Positions 47,606 through 59,621 are shown, counted from the stretch's first letter. The stretch: DNA of 64,000 nucleotides from Chromatocurvus halotolerans (GCF_004340525.1 NZ_SLWX01000012.1:1-64000); one strand, 5' to 3'. Numbers and translations: made by a program. The notes: a model not told the origin generated them from the sequence alone.

Positions 47606-47854
47606 ATGTCAAAAGGGCATACGCTACAAGACCCTTACCTGAACATTCTGCGCAAGGAGCGTGTTCCGGTATCCATTTATCTGGTCAACGGCATCAAGCT
47701 GCAGGGCCAGATCGAATCTTTTGACCAGTTTGTCGTACTGCTGAAGAATACGGTCAGCCAGATGGTGTACAAGCATGCCATCTCGACAGTCGTTCCGGGC
47801 CGCGTCGTACGCCTGCCCATGCAGAATCCACCCGAGGACGATGACGAAAGCTGA
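47606..47854 (+). CDS. hfq: RNA chaperone Hfq
   Basis: 82 residues. Sm1 ([20 protein letters not shown]) and Sm2 ([10 protein letters not shown]) motifs; short acidic C-terminal tail PPEDDDES, much shorter than in enterobacteria. Hexameric RNA chaperone for sRNA-mRNA pairing. ATG at 47606 has AAGGAGA upstream. A T8 tract precedes it in the miaA-hfq spacer. Confidence 0.98.
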   Translation: MSKGHTLQDPYLNILRKERVPVSIYLVNGIKLQGQIESFDQFVVLLKNTVSQMVYKHAISTVVPGRVVRLPMQNPPEDDDES

Positions 47855-47916
47855 GTTTCCTGCGGCGGCTGAACAGCGCCGCGTGTCTGTTCCGCCTGCC
47901 CCGCGAGGTTATTGTC

Positions 47917-49182
47917 GTGTTTTTTGAGCGTCCCGAGTCGGGAGAGATTGCTGTACTCGTACACATCGACTTCGGTCGGGGCAGTGAAACGGAGGATCCG
48001 CGCGAGTTCGAAGAGCTGGTGCTGTCCGCGGGCGGCGACCCGGTGGCCTTCATTATGGCCTCACGGCAGGCGCCGGATTCCCGCACCTTTGTCGGCTCCG
48101 GTAAGGTGGCGGAAATTGCGCAGACCGTCGAGGAACACGGTGCCCAGATTGTCATATTCAACCACACCCTGAGTCCAAGCCAGGAGCGTAACCTCGAACG
48201 CGAGTTCAAGTGCCGTGTGCTCGACCGCACCGGTCTTATTCTTGACATTTTTGCGCAGCGGGCGCGAACCCATGAGGGCAAGCTGCAGGTGGAGCTGGCG
48301 CAGCTCGAGCACATGAGCACCCGGCTGGTGCGCGGCTGGACCCACCTCGAGCGGCAGAAGGGCGGTATCGGCCTGCGCGGCCCGGGTGAAACCCAGCTCG
48401 AAACCGACCGCCGGCTCCTGCGCGCGCGCATCAAGGCGATTCTCGGACGGCTCGACAAGGTGCGCCGTCAACGCGAGCAGGGCCGTCGGTCCCGGCGGCG
48501 TGCGGAGGTGCCCACGGTGGCGCTGGTGGGTTACACCAACGCCGGCAAGTCGACCCTGTTCAACCGGCTCACGGCCTCTGGTGTGTTTGCTGCTGATCAG
48601 CTGTTTGCCACGCTGGATCCCACGCTGAGACGCCTGGAGCTCGAGCACGCGGGTGCGGTGATTCTGGCCGACACAGTGGGTTTCATCTCGCATCTGCCGC
48701 ACCGACTGGTAGAGGCCTTCAAGGCAACGCTCGAGGAAACACGCAGTGCCGATCTGCTTCTCAATGTCGTTGACGCGGCGAGCGGCGAACGCGATCAGCA
48801 CCGTTTTCACGTGCAGGAAGTGCTCGACGAGATCGGCGCTACCGATGTGCCCCAGATTGAGGTGTACAACAAGATCGACTGCCTGGAAATGGGCCCGCGG
48901 CTTGACCGCGACGACGAGGGCAGGCCCGTCCGTGTGTGGCTGAGTGCATCCACCGGTGAAGGGATCGACCTGCTGCTGCAGGCCATTGCCGAGCGCGTGG
49001 CCGACGACATGGTGGATGAGAATCTGGATCTCGATCCCGGGCAGTCCCGCCTGCGGGCGGCGCTCTACCAGCTGGGTGCGGTGGCCTCGGAGGAGTTCGG
49101 CGACGACGGCGTTTCGCACCTGCACGTGCGTCTGCCGCGGGTTGAATGGGATCGACTGCTGGCGTCGGAGCATCATCACTGA
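47917..49182 (+). CDS. hflX: Ribosome-associated GTPase HflX
   Basis: 421 residues. Conserved glycine-rich stretch GGIGLRGPGETQLETDRRLL, then GTPase motifs GYTNAGKSTLFNRL, DTVGFISHLP and NKID. Rescues or splits stalled ribosomes. GTG start at 47917; the first residues (MFFERPESGEIAVLVHI) align with E. coli HflX. Confidence 0.96.
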   Translation: MFFERPESGEIAVLVHIDFGRGSETEDPREFEELVLSAGGDPVAFIMASRQAPDSRTFVGSGKVAEIAQTVEEHGAQIVIFNHTLSPSQERNLEREFKCRVLDRTGLILDIFAQRARTHEGKLQVELAQLEHMSTRLVRGWTHLERQKGGIGLRGPGETQLETDRRLLRARIKAILGRLDKVRRQREQGRRSRRRAEVPTVALVGYTNAGKSTLFNRLTASGVFAADQLFATLDPTLRRLELEHAGAVILADTVGFISHLPHRLVEAFKATLEETRSADLLLNVVDAASGERDQHRFHVQEVLDEIGATDVPQIEVYNKIDCLEMGPRLDRDDEGRPVRVWLSASTGEGIDLLLQAIAERVADDMVDENLDLDPGQSRLRAALYQLGAVASEEFGDDGVSHLHVRLPRVEWDRLLASEHHH

Positions 49183-49280
49183 AAAACATGGCGTGTCTGT
49201 TATCGCATAGACGGTAGTGCGGCAACAGGGCACCCTTCTTTTTTGCTAAACTAGAACCTTTCGAACATCAGGAGAAACGT

Positions 49281-50450
49281 ATGGCCTGGAATGAACCGGG
49301 TGGCGGCGGCAACAAGCCAAAGGACCCCTGGGGCGGCGGTGATCAGGGCCCACCCGACCTCGACGAAGCGCTCAAGAAGCTGCAGCAGCGACTCGGCGGT
49401 CTGTTTGGAGGCAGCGGCGGTGGGCGCGGCGGATCCGGCGGCGGTGGCAAGATCAGCGGCACCGTGCTCGGGCTGGTGCTTGCCGGCGCCGTCGTTGTCT
49501 GGGGTCTGATGGGTTTTTATCAGGTCGACGAGCAGGAACGCGGTGTTGTGCTGCGGTTCGGCGAATTCAACCGCGTGGCGATGCCGGGCCTGCAGTGGAA
49601 TGCACCGCTGATTGACGAGGTGATCAAGGTCAACACGACCAAAGTGCGGGCAAAGAATTTCCGCGAGATCATGCTCACCCAGGACGAGAACATCGTTGAG
49701 GTTCAGGCGTCCGTGCAGTACGTGATTGATGATGTCGAGAGTTTTGTTCTCGACGTTCGCTCACCCGAGTCGTCGCTGGAACAGGCCGCACAAAGCGCCC
49801 TGCGTCACGTCGTCGGTGGCATGACAATGGACCTGGTGCTTACCGAAGGCCGGGCACGGGTTGCATCGGAGATGCAGGAGCGCCTGCAGGCATATACGTC
49901 CGCTTACGGTACCGGTATTCGCATCAGCACCGTCAACGTGGACGAGTCCAGGCCGCCGACGCAGGTCCAGGGAGCCTTCGATGATGTGATCAAGGCACGA
50001 GAAGACGAGGAAAGGGTCAAGAGCGAGGCGCAGGGCTATGCGAATTCCGTTGTGCCCGAGGCCCGCGGTCGCGCGCAGCGACAGATCGAGGAGGCGAGCG
50101 CCTATCGCGAGCAGGTTGTGGCCAGCGCCACGGGTGAAGCCAGCCGTTTTAACCAGCTCTTGACTGCTTACAACATGGCGCCGGACGTGACGCGGGAGCG
50201 TCTTTACATCGACGCGGTCCAGAATGTCATGAGCAAGACCAACAAGGTGATGGTCGACGTGGAGGGTGGAAACAACATCATGTATCTGCCGCTCGACAAG
50301 CTTGCCGAGCGCTCTGCCAGCAGTGGCAGTCAGGGAGGGCGTAGCATGCAGTCGGATGCCGCGCGCCTGCGCGAACTGACGGATGCCGTTACAGAACAGT
50401 TGCGTCGCGATGCCGCGATGGAACAGAACCGCCGCGGGGGAGTACGCTAA
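49281..50450 (+). CDS. hflK: FtsH protease modulator HflK
   Basis: 389 residues: Gly-rich cytoplasmic start, one transmembrane helix (VLGLVLAGAVVVWGLMGFY, about 62-80) and an SPFH/band-7 domain (FYQVDEQERGVVLRFGEFNR). Forms the HflKC periplasmic cage around FtsH. CAGGAGAAACGT upstream of the ATG. Pairs with hflC 2 nt downstream. Confidence 0.96.
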   Translation: MAWNEPGGGGNKPKDPWGGGDQGPPDLDEALKKLQQRLGGLFGGSGGGRGGSGGGGKISGTVLGLVLAGAVVVWGLMGFYQVDEQERGVVLRFGEFNRVAMPGLQWNAPLIDEVIKVNTTKVRAKNFREIMLTQDENIVEVQASVQYVIDDVESFVLDVRSPESSLEQAAQSALRHVVGGMTMDLVLTEGRARVASEMQERLQAYTSAYGTGIRISTVNVDESRPPTQVQGAFDDVIKAREDEERVKSEAQGYANSVVPEARGRAQRQIEEASAYREQVVASATGEASRFNQLLTAYNMAPDVTRERLYIDAVQNVMSKTNKVMVDVEGGNNIMYLPLDKLAERSASSGSQGGRSMQSDAARLRELTDAVTEQLRRDAAMEQNRRGGVR

Positions 50451-50452
50451 TT

Positions 50453-51352
50453 ATGTCTGGACGCAGTATGACAGTTTCGCTGCTCGCGGTTCTGGTATTG
50501 TTTATCGCGAGCAATGCATTGTTCATCATCAAGGAAACCGAGCGTGGTGTTCTGTTGCGCTTTGGTCAGGTGGTCACCCCCAACCTGGAGCCCGGTCTGC
50601 ACGTGAAGGTTCCGTTCGTCAACAACGTGCGCAAGTTCGACGGTCGCGTGCTGACGGTCGACTCTACCCCGGAGCGGTTCTTCACCCAGGAGCAGAAGGC
50701 CCTGATCGTCGATTCGTATGCCAAATTCCGGGTTATCGATACCGCGAAATACTACACCGCCACCAACGGTGACGAGACTCGCGCGTCGGCGTTGCTGTCT
50801 CAGCGCATCAACGATGGTTTGCGGAATCAGGTAGCAGCACGCAGCATTCAGGAAGTGGTATCGGGCGAGCGCGATCAGCTCATGGCGGCCATCAACCGCG
50901 AGCTGGATGTTGTGGCTCGGACAGAACTGGGCGTGGAGATGATCGACGTGCGGGTCAAGCAGATTGATCTGCCGCAGGAGGTTTCCGAGTCAGTGTATCG
51001 ACGCATGAACGCAGAGCGTGAGAAGGAAGCGCGCGAGCTGCGGGCCCAGGGTCAGGAGCTCGCCGAGGGTATCCGCGCTGCCGCTGACCGGGAGGTGACG
51101 GTGATCGAGGCCAACGCTTACCGTGATGCCCAGGAGATCCGCGGTGAGGGGGATGCCGAGGCAACACGCATCTACGCCGATGCCTTCGGACAGGACCCCG
51201 AGTTCTATTCGTTCACGCGCAGCCTTCGCGCCTATCAGGAATCGTTCCAGAGCTCCGGCGACATGATACTCGTCAAGCCTGACAGCGAGTTCTTCCGCTA
51301 TCTCAAGGATTCCAGCGGGGCGCTCAAGGAGCCTGCCGACGCGGTGAATTAG
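50453..51352 (+). CDS. hflC: FtsH protease modulator HflC
   Basis: 299 residues: membrane helix (TVSLLAVLVLFIASNALFII), SPFH domain (IKETERGVLLRFGQVV), and EVSESVYRRMNAEREKEARE coiled helix. Partner of HflK in the FtsH-controlling complex. Starts 2 nt after hflK stop. Confidence 0.96.
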   Translation: MSGRSMTVSLLAVLVLFIASNALFIIKETERGVLLRFGQVVTPNLEPGLHVKVPFVNNVRKFDGRVLTVDSTPERFFTQEQKALIVDSYAKFRVIDTAKYYTATNGDETRASALLSQRINDGLRNQVAARSIQEVVSGERDQLMAAINRELDVVARTELGVEMIDVRVKQIDLPQEVSESVYRRMNAEREKEARELRAQGQELAEGIRAAADREVTVIEANAYRDAQEIRGEGDAEATRIYADAFGQDPEFYSFTRSLRAYQESFQSSGDMILVKPDSEFFRYLKDSSGALKEPADAVN

Positions 51353-51360
51353 GCCGGTCG

Positions 51361-51380
51361 GCGGGGGCGTCAGCCCCCGC
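51361..51380 (+). other. GC-rich hairpin just after hflC
   Basis: GCGGGGGC-GTCA-GCCCCCGC is a perfect 8-bp stem 9 nt after the hflC stop, without a T-tract. It overlaps the -35 position of the extended -10 element that follows. It may protect the 3' end of the hflKC mRNA. Confidence 0.55.
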
Positions 51381-51383
51381 CTC

Positions 51384-51392
51384 TGTGATAAT
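51384..51392 (+). promoter_or_regulatory. Candidate extended -10 promoter for DUF2065-hisZ-purA
   Basis: TG-T-GATAAT (51384-51392) matches the extended -10 consensus. No -35 is recognisable because a hairpin occupies that position. Transcription would begin near 51399, right where the next hairpin starts. Confidence 0.4.
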
Positions 51393-51399
51393 ATGCGCA

Positions 51400-51447
51400 A
51401 ACCGTGAGATCGGGCCTCGTTGCAGGTACCCGGCCTCGCGGTTTTTT
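51400..51447 (+). terminator. Intrinsic terminator/attenuator between hflC and DUF2065
   Basis: AACCGTGAGATCG (51400-51412) pairs with CGGCCTCGCGGTT (51431-51443) over nine contiguous pairs including one G-U, plus three beyond a mismatch. T6 (51442-51447) follows directly. It ends the miaA-hfq-hflXKC run, or, if the extended -10 is active, it could act as an attenuator for the following genes. Confidence 0.7.
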
Positions 51448-51471
51448 ATGGCGTTCTAGCGGTGGTTACCC

Positions 51472-51663
51472 ATGGATTTCTGGCAGGTATTTCCCGTTGC
51501 CGTCGCTCTGGTGTTCGTGATCGAGGGAGTGCTGCCGTTTCTGAGCCCCTCCCGCTGGCGGAGCATGCTGGCCACGGTAGCCCTCCTGGACGACGCGACA
51601 ATCCGACGTTTCGGTCTCGGCAGCATGCTGTTCGGGCTCGGGCTGTTATACCTGATCAATTGA
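51472..51663 (+). CDS. DUF2065 inner-membrane protein
   Basis: 63 residues with two hydrophobic segments (FPVAVALVFVIEGVLPFL; SMLFGLGLLYLI) and the conserved EGVLPFLSPSRWR loop of the YjeT/DUF2065 family, usually found next to hisZ/purA. Function unknown. Confidence 0.9.
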   Translation: MDFWQVFPVAVALVFVIEGVLPFLSPSRWRSMLATVALLDDATIRRFGLGSMLFGLGLLYLIN

Positions 51664-51672
51664 GAGTTACGC

Positions 51673-54172
<2,500 letters not shown>

Positions 54173-54183
54173 GTTTTCCCCCG

Positions 54184-54627
54184 CTACTGGGGGGAATACG
54201 GCGGTCTCTGCTCGGCTGCAGCGCACATCTGCGCGCTGTGACGTTGCTTGTAGTCGTTGAAGCCGAGCCCGGTCCAGCGGCGAAAAGCGCGATAGAAACT
54301 GTTCACTTCGTTGTAGCCGAGTTCATCCGCCAGGCACTTGCCGGGTACCCATTGCTCCCGCAGCCGACGCTCACAGCGATACTGCCGCGCCCGATCGAGC
54401 AGGAACTGGTAGCTGGTGTGATCTGCGCGCAGTCGACGCCTTAGCGTCGTCCCGCTGATGCCGAGGGTCTCGGCTACCGCGTCTGCCCGCAGGCGGGACA
54501 GATCTCCGCGCAGCAGAATGCGCAGAACCTGGTCTGTGGTGCGCGAGAGCGCATGGTGCCGGGGCTTGTCCAGCGCCGCCTGGGGGAACTCGACCGCCGT
54601 GCGTGATACAGCCGGTGATAGCTCCAT
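54184..54627 (-). CDS. Solitary AraC-type DNA-binding protein
   Basis: 147 residues from the ATG at 54627, preceded by a near-perfect AAGGAGGT 7 nt upstream, which decides the start; the longer ORF has none. It consists almost only of the C-terminal double helix-turn-helix of AraC proteins (VAETLGISGTTLRRRLRADH; LADELGYNEVNSFYRAFRRW). The long N-terminal sensor domain of most AraC-family members is missing, so ligand control is unlikely. Convergent with purA. Confidence 0.88.
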   Translation of the reverse strand: MELSPAVSRTAVEFPQAALDKPRHHALSRTTDQVLRILLRGDLSRLRADAVAETLGISGTTLRRRLRADHTSYQFLLDRARQYRCERRLREQWVPGKCLADELGYNEVNSFYRAFRRWTGLGFNDYKQRHSAQMCAAAEQRPPYSPQ

Positions 54628-54739
54628 AACCTGACCTCCTTGTCCTGGATGTGGTTTACGGATTGTGCGCGCCGACGCTGCATCCACCATCCTTGGCGAT
54701 GCGCAACTCCTGCGTCGGTGCGTTGAATAAAGATAGCAA

Positions 54740-54762
54740 ACGGCTGCGGTTTGGCCAGCCGT
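54740..54762 (-). terminator. Terminator of the LemA/M48 operon
   Basis: On the minus strand ACGGCTG-GCCAAACCG-CAGCCGT makes a perfect 7-bp stem followed by TTTGCTATCTTTATT. It lies 44 nt after the stop of the M48 gene and separates it from the AraC-type gene. Confidence 0.55.
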
Positions 54763-54805
54763 CAGCTGCCATTGCCCTGAAAAGACCGAAGGGGAGCGGG
54801 TGGCG

Positions 54806-56782
54806 TCAGTACGCCAGCGATGAAGTCACCGGTGATTGCAGTGAGGGCGGTAGCGGGCAGTCGATCACCGCGGCAATGGCGGCAATCAGCTCCCGCTCAA
54901 CGGCGCAGGCCTCACCGTCAGCCCCGGCTGCCTGCTCCATGGCTTTCAGGAGGCGCGGTTTCAGCAGGGGAAAGCAGTCGGCAAGTTCGTGGACGCTGCG
55001 GCTGAACCCGGCTAACGAGCAATCGGCTATCGGCAGCAGCTGCAGTGATGGCATTTGCAGGCTGTCCCGGGCCGCGGCAAAGGCATCCCCGGCATCCCCG
55101 CTGCCGGCGTGGGCTAGCATGGAGAGCACGCGCTGCAGCTGGCTCTTCACCTGCGTCATGCGGCGAAAGCGCGGCGTTGCCGTGCGTACCTGCAGAAACT
55201 CCGGATCCAGGTAGTGCCGCACCAGCTGGTAGATACACCACTCGAACAGGCTGGTGCGACCGTCTGCCTGAATCAGCTGTAGCAGCGTCTGCTTGAATTC
55301 CCGGTACTGTGGCGACGACATTGCCCGAAGTGCCGGCAGACAGGTGTTCACCAGCGTCAGTCTGGCGCCGGCGGGCAGATCGGCAACCGCGCTCTGCAGG
55401 GTATTTGTTAGCGTGGCGAGCCCGGCCACACCGTGTTCTTCCACCAGGTCCAGCTGGTGGCGACGGGTATCCTCATCCTCCGCCAGCAGGAATGCCAGTG
55501 TGATGGCGCTGGCGCCCAGGGGTTCGTGTGCGTGCCGCAGCAGCGCAACGGGTATGGGCGCTGCTGGTTCGGGGACGCTTGTCGATGCGTCAGCGTCGAA
55601 GGTCGCCTGCATATTCCCGGCGGGCCCGTCGACGGTGGTTTCCCTCAGCACGCCCGTTGCCAGGGCTGCGGTCAGCACCAGCGTGGGATCCTCGCTGCGG
55701 GCAACGCTGTCGCGTCGCAGTGGGGTATTGGTGTAGTGCCGCACCTGCCGCTTGATGTACTCGCCGTTCCAGCCCGGATCGATGCGGCGGATGCGGGTGG
55801 CGAGTGGCGGATGCGTGGAAAAGGGCTGGAACAGTCGATGGGTGACGGCGCCAAAGAACAGGTGCGACATCTCGGGTGCCCGTCCGGCGTGCACCAGGGT
55901 GCCCGGCAGATAGCCGCCGATCACCTTCAGGGCGCCGGCGATACCGTCCGGGTTACGCGTGAACTGCACGGCGCTGGCATCGGCGAGAAACTCTTTCTGC
56001 CGGCTGATGGCCGATTTGATCATGCCGGCGGCGAGACCACCGATCCAGCCGATGGCCACCAGGCCGACTCCCAACAGCGGCAGCCCGTTGTTCTGCTGCT
56101 GGCCGCGCCCGCTGCGAAACTGCCGGTGGGCGCCGCTGCGCAGAAAGAAGTACCCGACATCGCCGAGAAAGGTAATCCCTTTCAGCAGCGCCGCGAGGCG
56201 TATGTTCAGGCGCATGTCGCCATTCAGAATGTGGCTGAACTCGTGCGCGATAACCCCCTGCAGCTCGTCGCGGTTGAGATGGTGCAGCGTGCCGGCGGTG
56301 ACTGCTACCACCGCATCTGCCGGACCGACGCCGGCGGCGAAGGCGTTGATGCCCCGCTCCTCATGCAGCACGTAGAGGTCGGGCACGGGCATGCCGGCGG
56401 CGAGGGCGATCTCCTCGACAATGTTCAGGCAGCGCCGCTCGTCGGGATCGTCGGTCTGTGGCAGGACTCGGGCCCCGCCCAGGCTCTCGGCAATGTGCTT
56501 GCCGCCGGAGGCGAGACGGATCCAGGTCACCAGGGATACCAGGCCCACGCTGCCCAGGACCAGGAGGCTGACCCACCCGAAACGCTCCCAGCTGAGCTGG
56601 TCTGCGAGTCCACCCAGTCCGCCGCCACTCCCTGAATAGCCGCGGCCATCGTCCGACAGCCAGAAAAACCCGCCCAGAAGCAGGTTGGCAAGGACAATGA
56701 GCGCCACGACTGCCAGGCTGAAGAGAATGACCAGGAGGCGCGTGTTGCGTCGCGCCAGGTCCTGTCGTGCGAAGAAATCCAT
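54806..56782 (-). CDS. M48-family membrane metallopeptidase (LemA-linked)
   Basis: 658 residues. Two N-terminal membrane helices (LLVILFSLAVVALIVLANLL; WVSLLVLGSVGLVSLVTW), then the M48 domain with VIAHEFSHILNGDMR (HExxH) and a further hydrophobic pair, then a long C-terminal helical half of unknown role. HtpX-like quality-control protease. Lies 46 nt downstream of lemA, a widespread pairing. Confidence 0.92.
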   Translation of the reverse strand: MDFFARQDLARRNTRLLVILFSLAVVALIVLANLLLGGFFWLSDDGRGYSGSGGGLGGLADQLSWERFGWVSLLVLGSVGLVSLVTWIRLASGGKHIAESLGGARVLPQTDDPDERRCLNIVEEIALAAGMPVPDLYVLHEERGINAFAAGVGPADAVVAVTAGTLHHLNRDELQGVIAHEFSHILNGDMRLNIRLAALLKGITFLGDVGYFFLRSGAHRQFRSGRGQQQNNGLPLLGVGLVAIGWIGGLAAGMIKSAISRQKEFLADASAVQFTRNPDGIAGALKVIGGYLPGTLVHAGRAPEMSHLFFGAVTHRLFQPFSTHPPLATRIRRIDPGWNGEYIKRQVRHYTNTPLRRDSVARSEDPTLVLTAALATGVLRETTVDGPAGNMQATFDADASTSVPEPAAPIPVALLRHAHEPLGASAITLAFLLAEDEDTRRHQLDLVEEHGVAGLATLTNTLQSAVADLPAGARLTLVNTCLPALRAMSSPQYREFKQTLLQLIQADGRTSLFEWCIYQLVRHYLDPEFLQVRTATPRFRRMTQVKSQLQRVLSMLAHAGSGDAGDAFAAARDSLQMPSLQLLPIADCSLAGFSRSVHELADCFPLLKPRLLKAMEQAAGADGEACAVERELIAAIAAVIDCPLPPSLQSPVTSSLAY

Positions 56783-56828
56783 GCCCTACGGAATTGCCTG
56801 CGCTGTCTGGCTCACGGGGAACGCCGCT

Positions 56829-57422
56829 TCAGAAGGCGACCTTTGGCGCTACCTGGATCTGGGCACTGTCGTCGAATTCCAGCAGTTCTGCGTCCAGGGG
56901 ATGGCCGAAGGTCCCGGCAAGCAGCACTGGCGGGAAGCTCTGCCGGTAGGTGTTGTAGGCCATGACCGCATCGTTGAAGCCCTGGCGGGCGAAGGCCACC
57001 CGGTTCTCGGTGGAGGTGAGCTCCTCCGACAGTTGCTGCATGTTTTCGCTGGCCTTGAGATCCGGATAGGCTTCCATGGTCACGTTGAGCTTGCCGAGGG
57101 CGCCCTGCAGTGCGTTCTCGGCACCGGCCAGTTTGCCCAGCGATGGTCCGTCACCGGTGCCGCCAATGGCCTTGAGAATGCTGGCAGCCTCGTTGCGAGC
57201 GCTGATTACGGCGTCCAGCGTCTCGCGCTCATGCTGCATGTAGCCGCGGGCTGTCTCCACCAGGTTCGGAATCAGGTCATAACGCCGTTTAAGCTGCACT
57301 TCAATCTGCGCGAAGGCATTCTTGTAGCGGTTGCGCAGTGTCACCAGGCTGTTGTAGATGCTGATGACGTAGATCACCAGGCCCAGCAGCACAAGCCAGA
57401 AAACGATGCTTGCCACGTCCAT
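56829..57422 (-). CDS. lemA: LemA family protein
   Basis: 197 residues: N-terminal membrane helix (VASIVFWLVLLGLVIYVISI), then the LemA helical domain (LRNRYKNAFAQIEVQLKRRYDLIPNLV; YNTYRQSFPPVLLAGTFG). Often encoded with M48/HtpX-type proteases. Molecular role is not established. Confidence 0.95.
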   Translation of the reverse strand: MDVASIVFWLVLLGLVIYVISIYNSLVTLRNRYKNAFAQIEVQLKRRYDLIPNLVETARGYMQHERETLDAVISARNEAASILKAIGGTGDGPSLGKLAGAENALQGALGKLNVTMEAYPDLKASENMQQLSEELTSTENRVAFARQGFNDAVMAYNTYRQSFPPVLLAGTFGHPLDAELLEFDDSAQIQVAPKVAF

Positions 57423-57449
57423 CAGTAAGTCTCCACGATTGAAGGGCGC

Positions 57450-59621
57450 CTATGCCCGAATGCCTTCACCAGCGGTGCCCGCCGAGAGGGGACTCTCGTC
57501 ACAGGGGGCGAGCGTTACCGGCACCCCGTTCACGGCGGCGTTGCCGGACAGGCCGTCAAGGAAGCGGTCGTCGGTAATATCATTGCACGATACGCCGGCG
57601 TTGGCACGGGCCGTCTGCATGCGGATGCCGGCGCGATCGTGTCCATAGCCGTGGGGCAGGCTCACCACGCCGGGCATAATGTCCTCGCTGGCCTCCAGGG
57701 TGACCGTGAGGGTGCCGGTGCGCGAGGCCAGTTCGGCGCGCGCGCCATCGGCCAGGCCGCGCGCCGCAAGGTCGTCTGGGTGGACCATCAGGGCGCAGCG
57801 GTCGCGGCCTTTCACCAGGCGGTGGTAGTTGTGCATCCAGGAATTGTTGGAGCGCACGTGGCGGCGTCCGATCAGGCGCAGCTGTCCGACGTTGTCGGCG
57901 GCCAGGTGATGCCGGCGCAGCCGGTCGAGGTCGGCCAGCACCGGCGGCGGCGCGCAGTGGATCATGTGGTCCGCGGTGAACAGGCGCTCCGGCAGCTGTG
58001 GCTGTAGCGGGCCAAGGTCAATGCCGGACGGATTCCGCTTGAGCTTTTCCAGCGTGAGTGCGTGCTCACTTCCGCGCGCTTCGCTGTAGGGGCCGGCGCG
58101 CAGGCCCGCGTCGATCATGGCGTGCGGCGGCTGTGCCGGCTTTGGTTCAAGCCCAAGACGGTTAGCGATCCGCTCACCCAGCGCACTGAAGATCTCCCAG
58201 TCGTGCAGACAACCCTCGGCGCGCTCGAATATCGGCGGGTTGTAGCGCGCGGTATTGCGCATGGCGTTCATATGGAAGGCGAGATCGTAGTGGTCGTGCT
58301 CCAGCGGCGAGGTTGGCGGCAGGATAATGTCGGCATGACGCGTGGTCTCGTTCAGGTACGGATCCAGCGACACCATGAACTCGAGTGACGCCAGTGCCTC
58401 GTCCAGCTGGCGCCCGTTGGGCGTCGACAGCACCGGGTTGCCGGCGCCGGTGAACAGGGCGCGGATCTGCCCTTCCCCCGGGGTGGTGATTTCGTCTGCC
58501 AGCGCGGACGAGGGCAGCTCCCGATCAAACTCCGGCAGCTGCCGCACGCGGCTGTGATGCCTCGCAAAGCCGCCGGGGCCGGTATTGCTGACCTGGTCTA
58601 CCGCCGGCAGCGTGAACAGCGAACCGCCGGGGCGGTCGAGGTTGCCGGTGGCAATGTTGATCATCGCAATCAGCCACTGGCACAGGGTGCCGAACTCCTG
58701 GGTGGAGACGCCCATGCGGCCATAGCAGATAGCGCGCGGCGCCGATGCCAGGTCGCGGGCGATACCGCGGATCGTGTCGGCTGCGATACCGGTGGCCTCG
58801 GTCACGGACTCTGGCGTGAAATCGCGCACGGCATCGGCAACGCTGTCGAGGTCACGCAACAGCGGTGTAAGGTGTCCGGGCTTTGCCAGGCCCTCGTGGA
58901 ACAGGGTCTGCAGCAGCGCCGCCAGGAACAGCGCGTCATTGCCGGGGCGTATGAAATGATGCTCCGTGGCCATGTCCGCCGTTTCCGTGCGCCGGGGATC
59001 GAGCACGACCAGCCGTCCACCGCGGGCCTTCAGGTCGCGGATTCGCCGGCGGATGTCGGGAACGGTCCAGATGCTGCCGTTGGACGCCACCGGATTGGCG
59101 CCCAGCATGAGGAAATAGTCGGTGTTGTCGATGTCCGGTATCGGGAACATTGCCTTGTGACCGAACAGCCACAGCGCTACCAGATGGTGCGGCAGCTGAT
59201 CGACGGAGGTGGCGGAGAAGCGGTTGCGGGTTCGCAGAAAGCGGAACAGGTTGTTCTGGTGGGTCATCATGCCGATGTTATGCACCGTCGGATTACCGAG
59301 GTACACGCCGATGGCATCGACGCCGTGGCGTTCATGGACATCGAACAGTGCGTCGGCGGTGGCATCGAGCGCCTCATCCCAGGAGATTTCCTGCCACTCG
59401 ACATGGCCATCGGCGTGGCGGACTTTCCTGATCGGCTGACGCAGGCGATCAGGGTCCTCATGGATATCGCGCAGGGCGATGGCCTTGGGACAGATGTGTC
59501 CGCGGCTGAGCGGATCGTCGGGGTCGCCCTTTATGGACAGGATAGTCTGGCCCTCGGTCTCGATGACCAGTCCGCAGATCGCTTCGCACAGGTGACAGGC
59601 GCGATGGTGAGTGCTCGGCAT
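57450..59621 (-). CDS. Molybdopterin-dependent oxidoreductase (DMSO reductase superfamily)
   Basis: 723 residues. N-terminal 4Fe-4S ligands C9, C12, C16 and C44 (CHLCEAIC ... HICPKA), molybdopterin-binding motifs (LMLGANPVASNG, VVLDPRRTETADMA, ALFTGAGNPVLS), and a C-terminal MoCo-dinucleotide domain (RSNNSWMHNYHRLVKGRD; SLPHGYGHDR). No twin-Arg signal is seen, so it is probably cytoplasmic. Substrate is unassigned; no partner subunit gene is adjacent. Transcribed 27 nt upstream of lemA. Confidence 0.9.
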   Translation of the reverse strand: MPSTHHRACHLCEAICGLVIETEGQTILSIKGDPDDPLSRGHICPKAIALRDIHEDPDRLRQPIRKVRHADGHVEWQEISWDEALDATADALFDVHERHGVDAIGVYLGNPTVHNIGMMTHQNNLFRFLRTRNRFSATSVDQLPHHLVALWLFGHKAMFPIPDIDNTDYFLMLGANPVASNGSIWTVPDIRRRIRDLKARGGRLVVLDPRRTETADMATEHHFIRPGNDALFLAALLQTLFHEGLAKPGHLTPLLRDLDSVADAVRDFTPESVTEATGIAADTIRGIARDLASAPRAICYGRMGVSTQEFGTLCQWLIAMINIATGNLDRPGGSLFTLPAVDQVSNTGPGGFARHHSRVRQLPEFDRELPSSALADEITTPGEGQIRALFTGAGNPVLSTPNGRQLDEALASLEFMVSLDPYLNETTRHADIILPPTSPLEHDHYDLAFHMNAMRNTARYNPPIFERAEGCLHDWEIFSALGERIANRLGLEPKPAQPPHAMIDAGLRAGPYSEARGSEHALTLEKLKRNPSGIDLGPLQPQLPERLFTADHMIHCAPPPVLADLDRLRRHHLAADNVGQLRLIGRRHVRSNNSWMHNYHRLVKGRDRCALMVHPDDLAARGLADGARAELASRTGTLTVTLEASEDIMPGVVSLPHGYGHDRAGIRMQTARANAGVSCNDITDDRFLDGLSGNAAVNGVPVTLAPCDESPLSAGTAGEGIRA

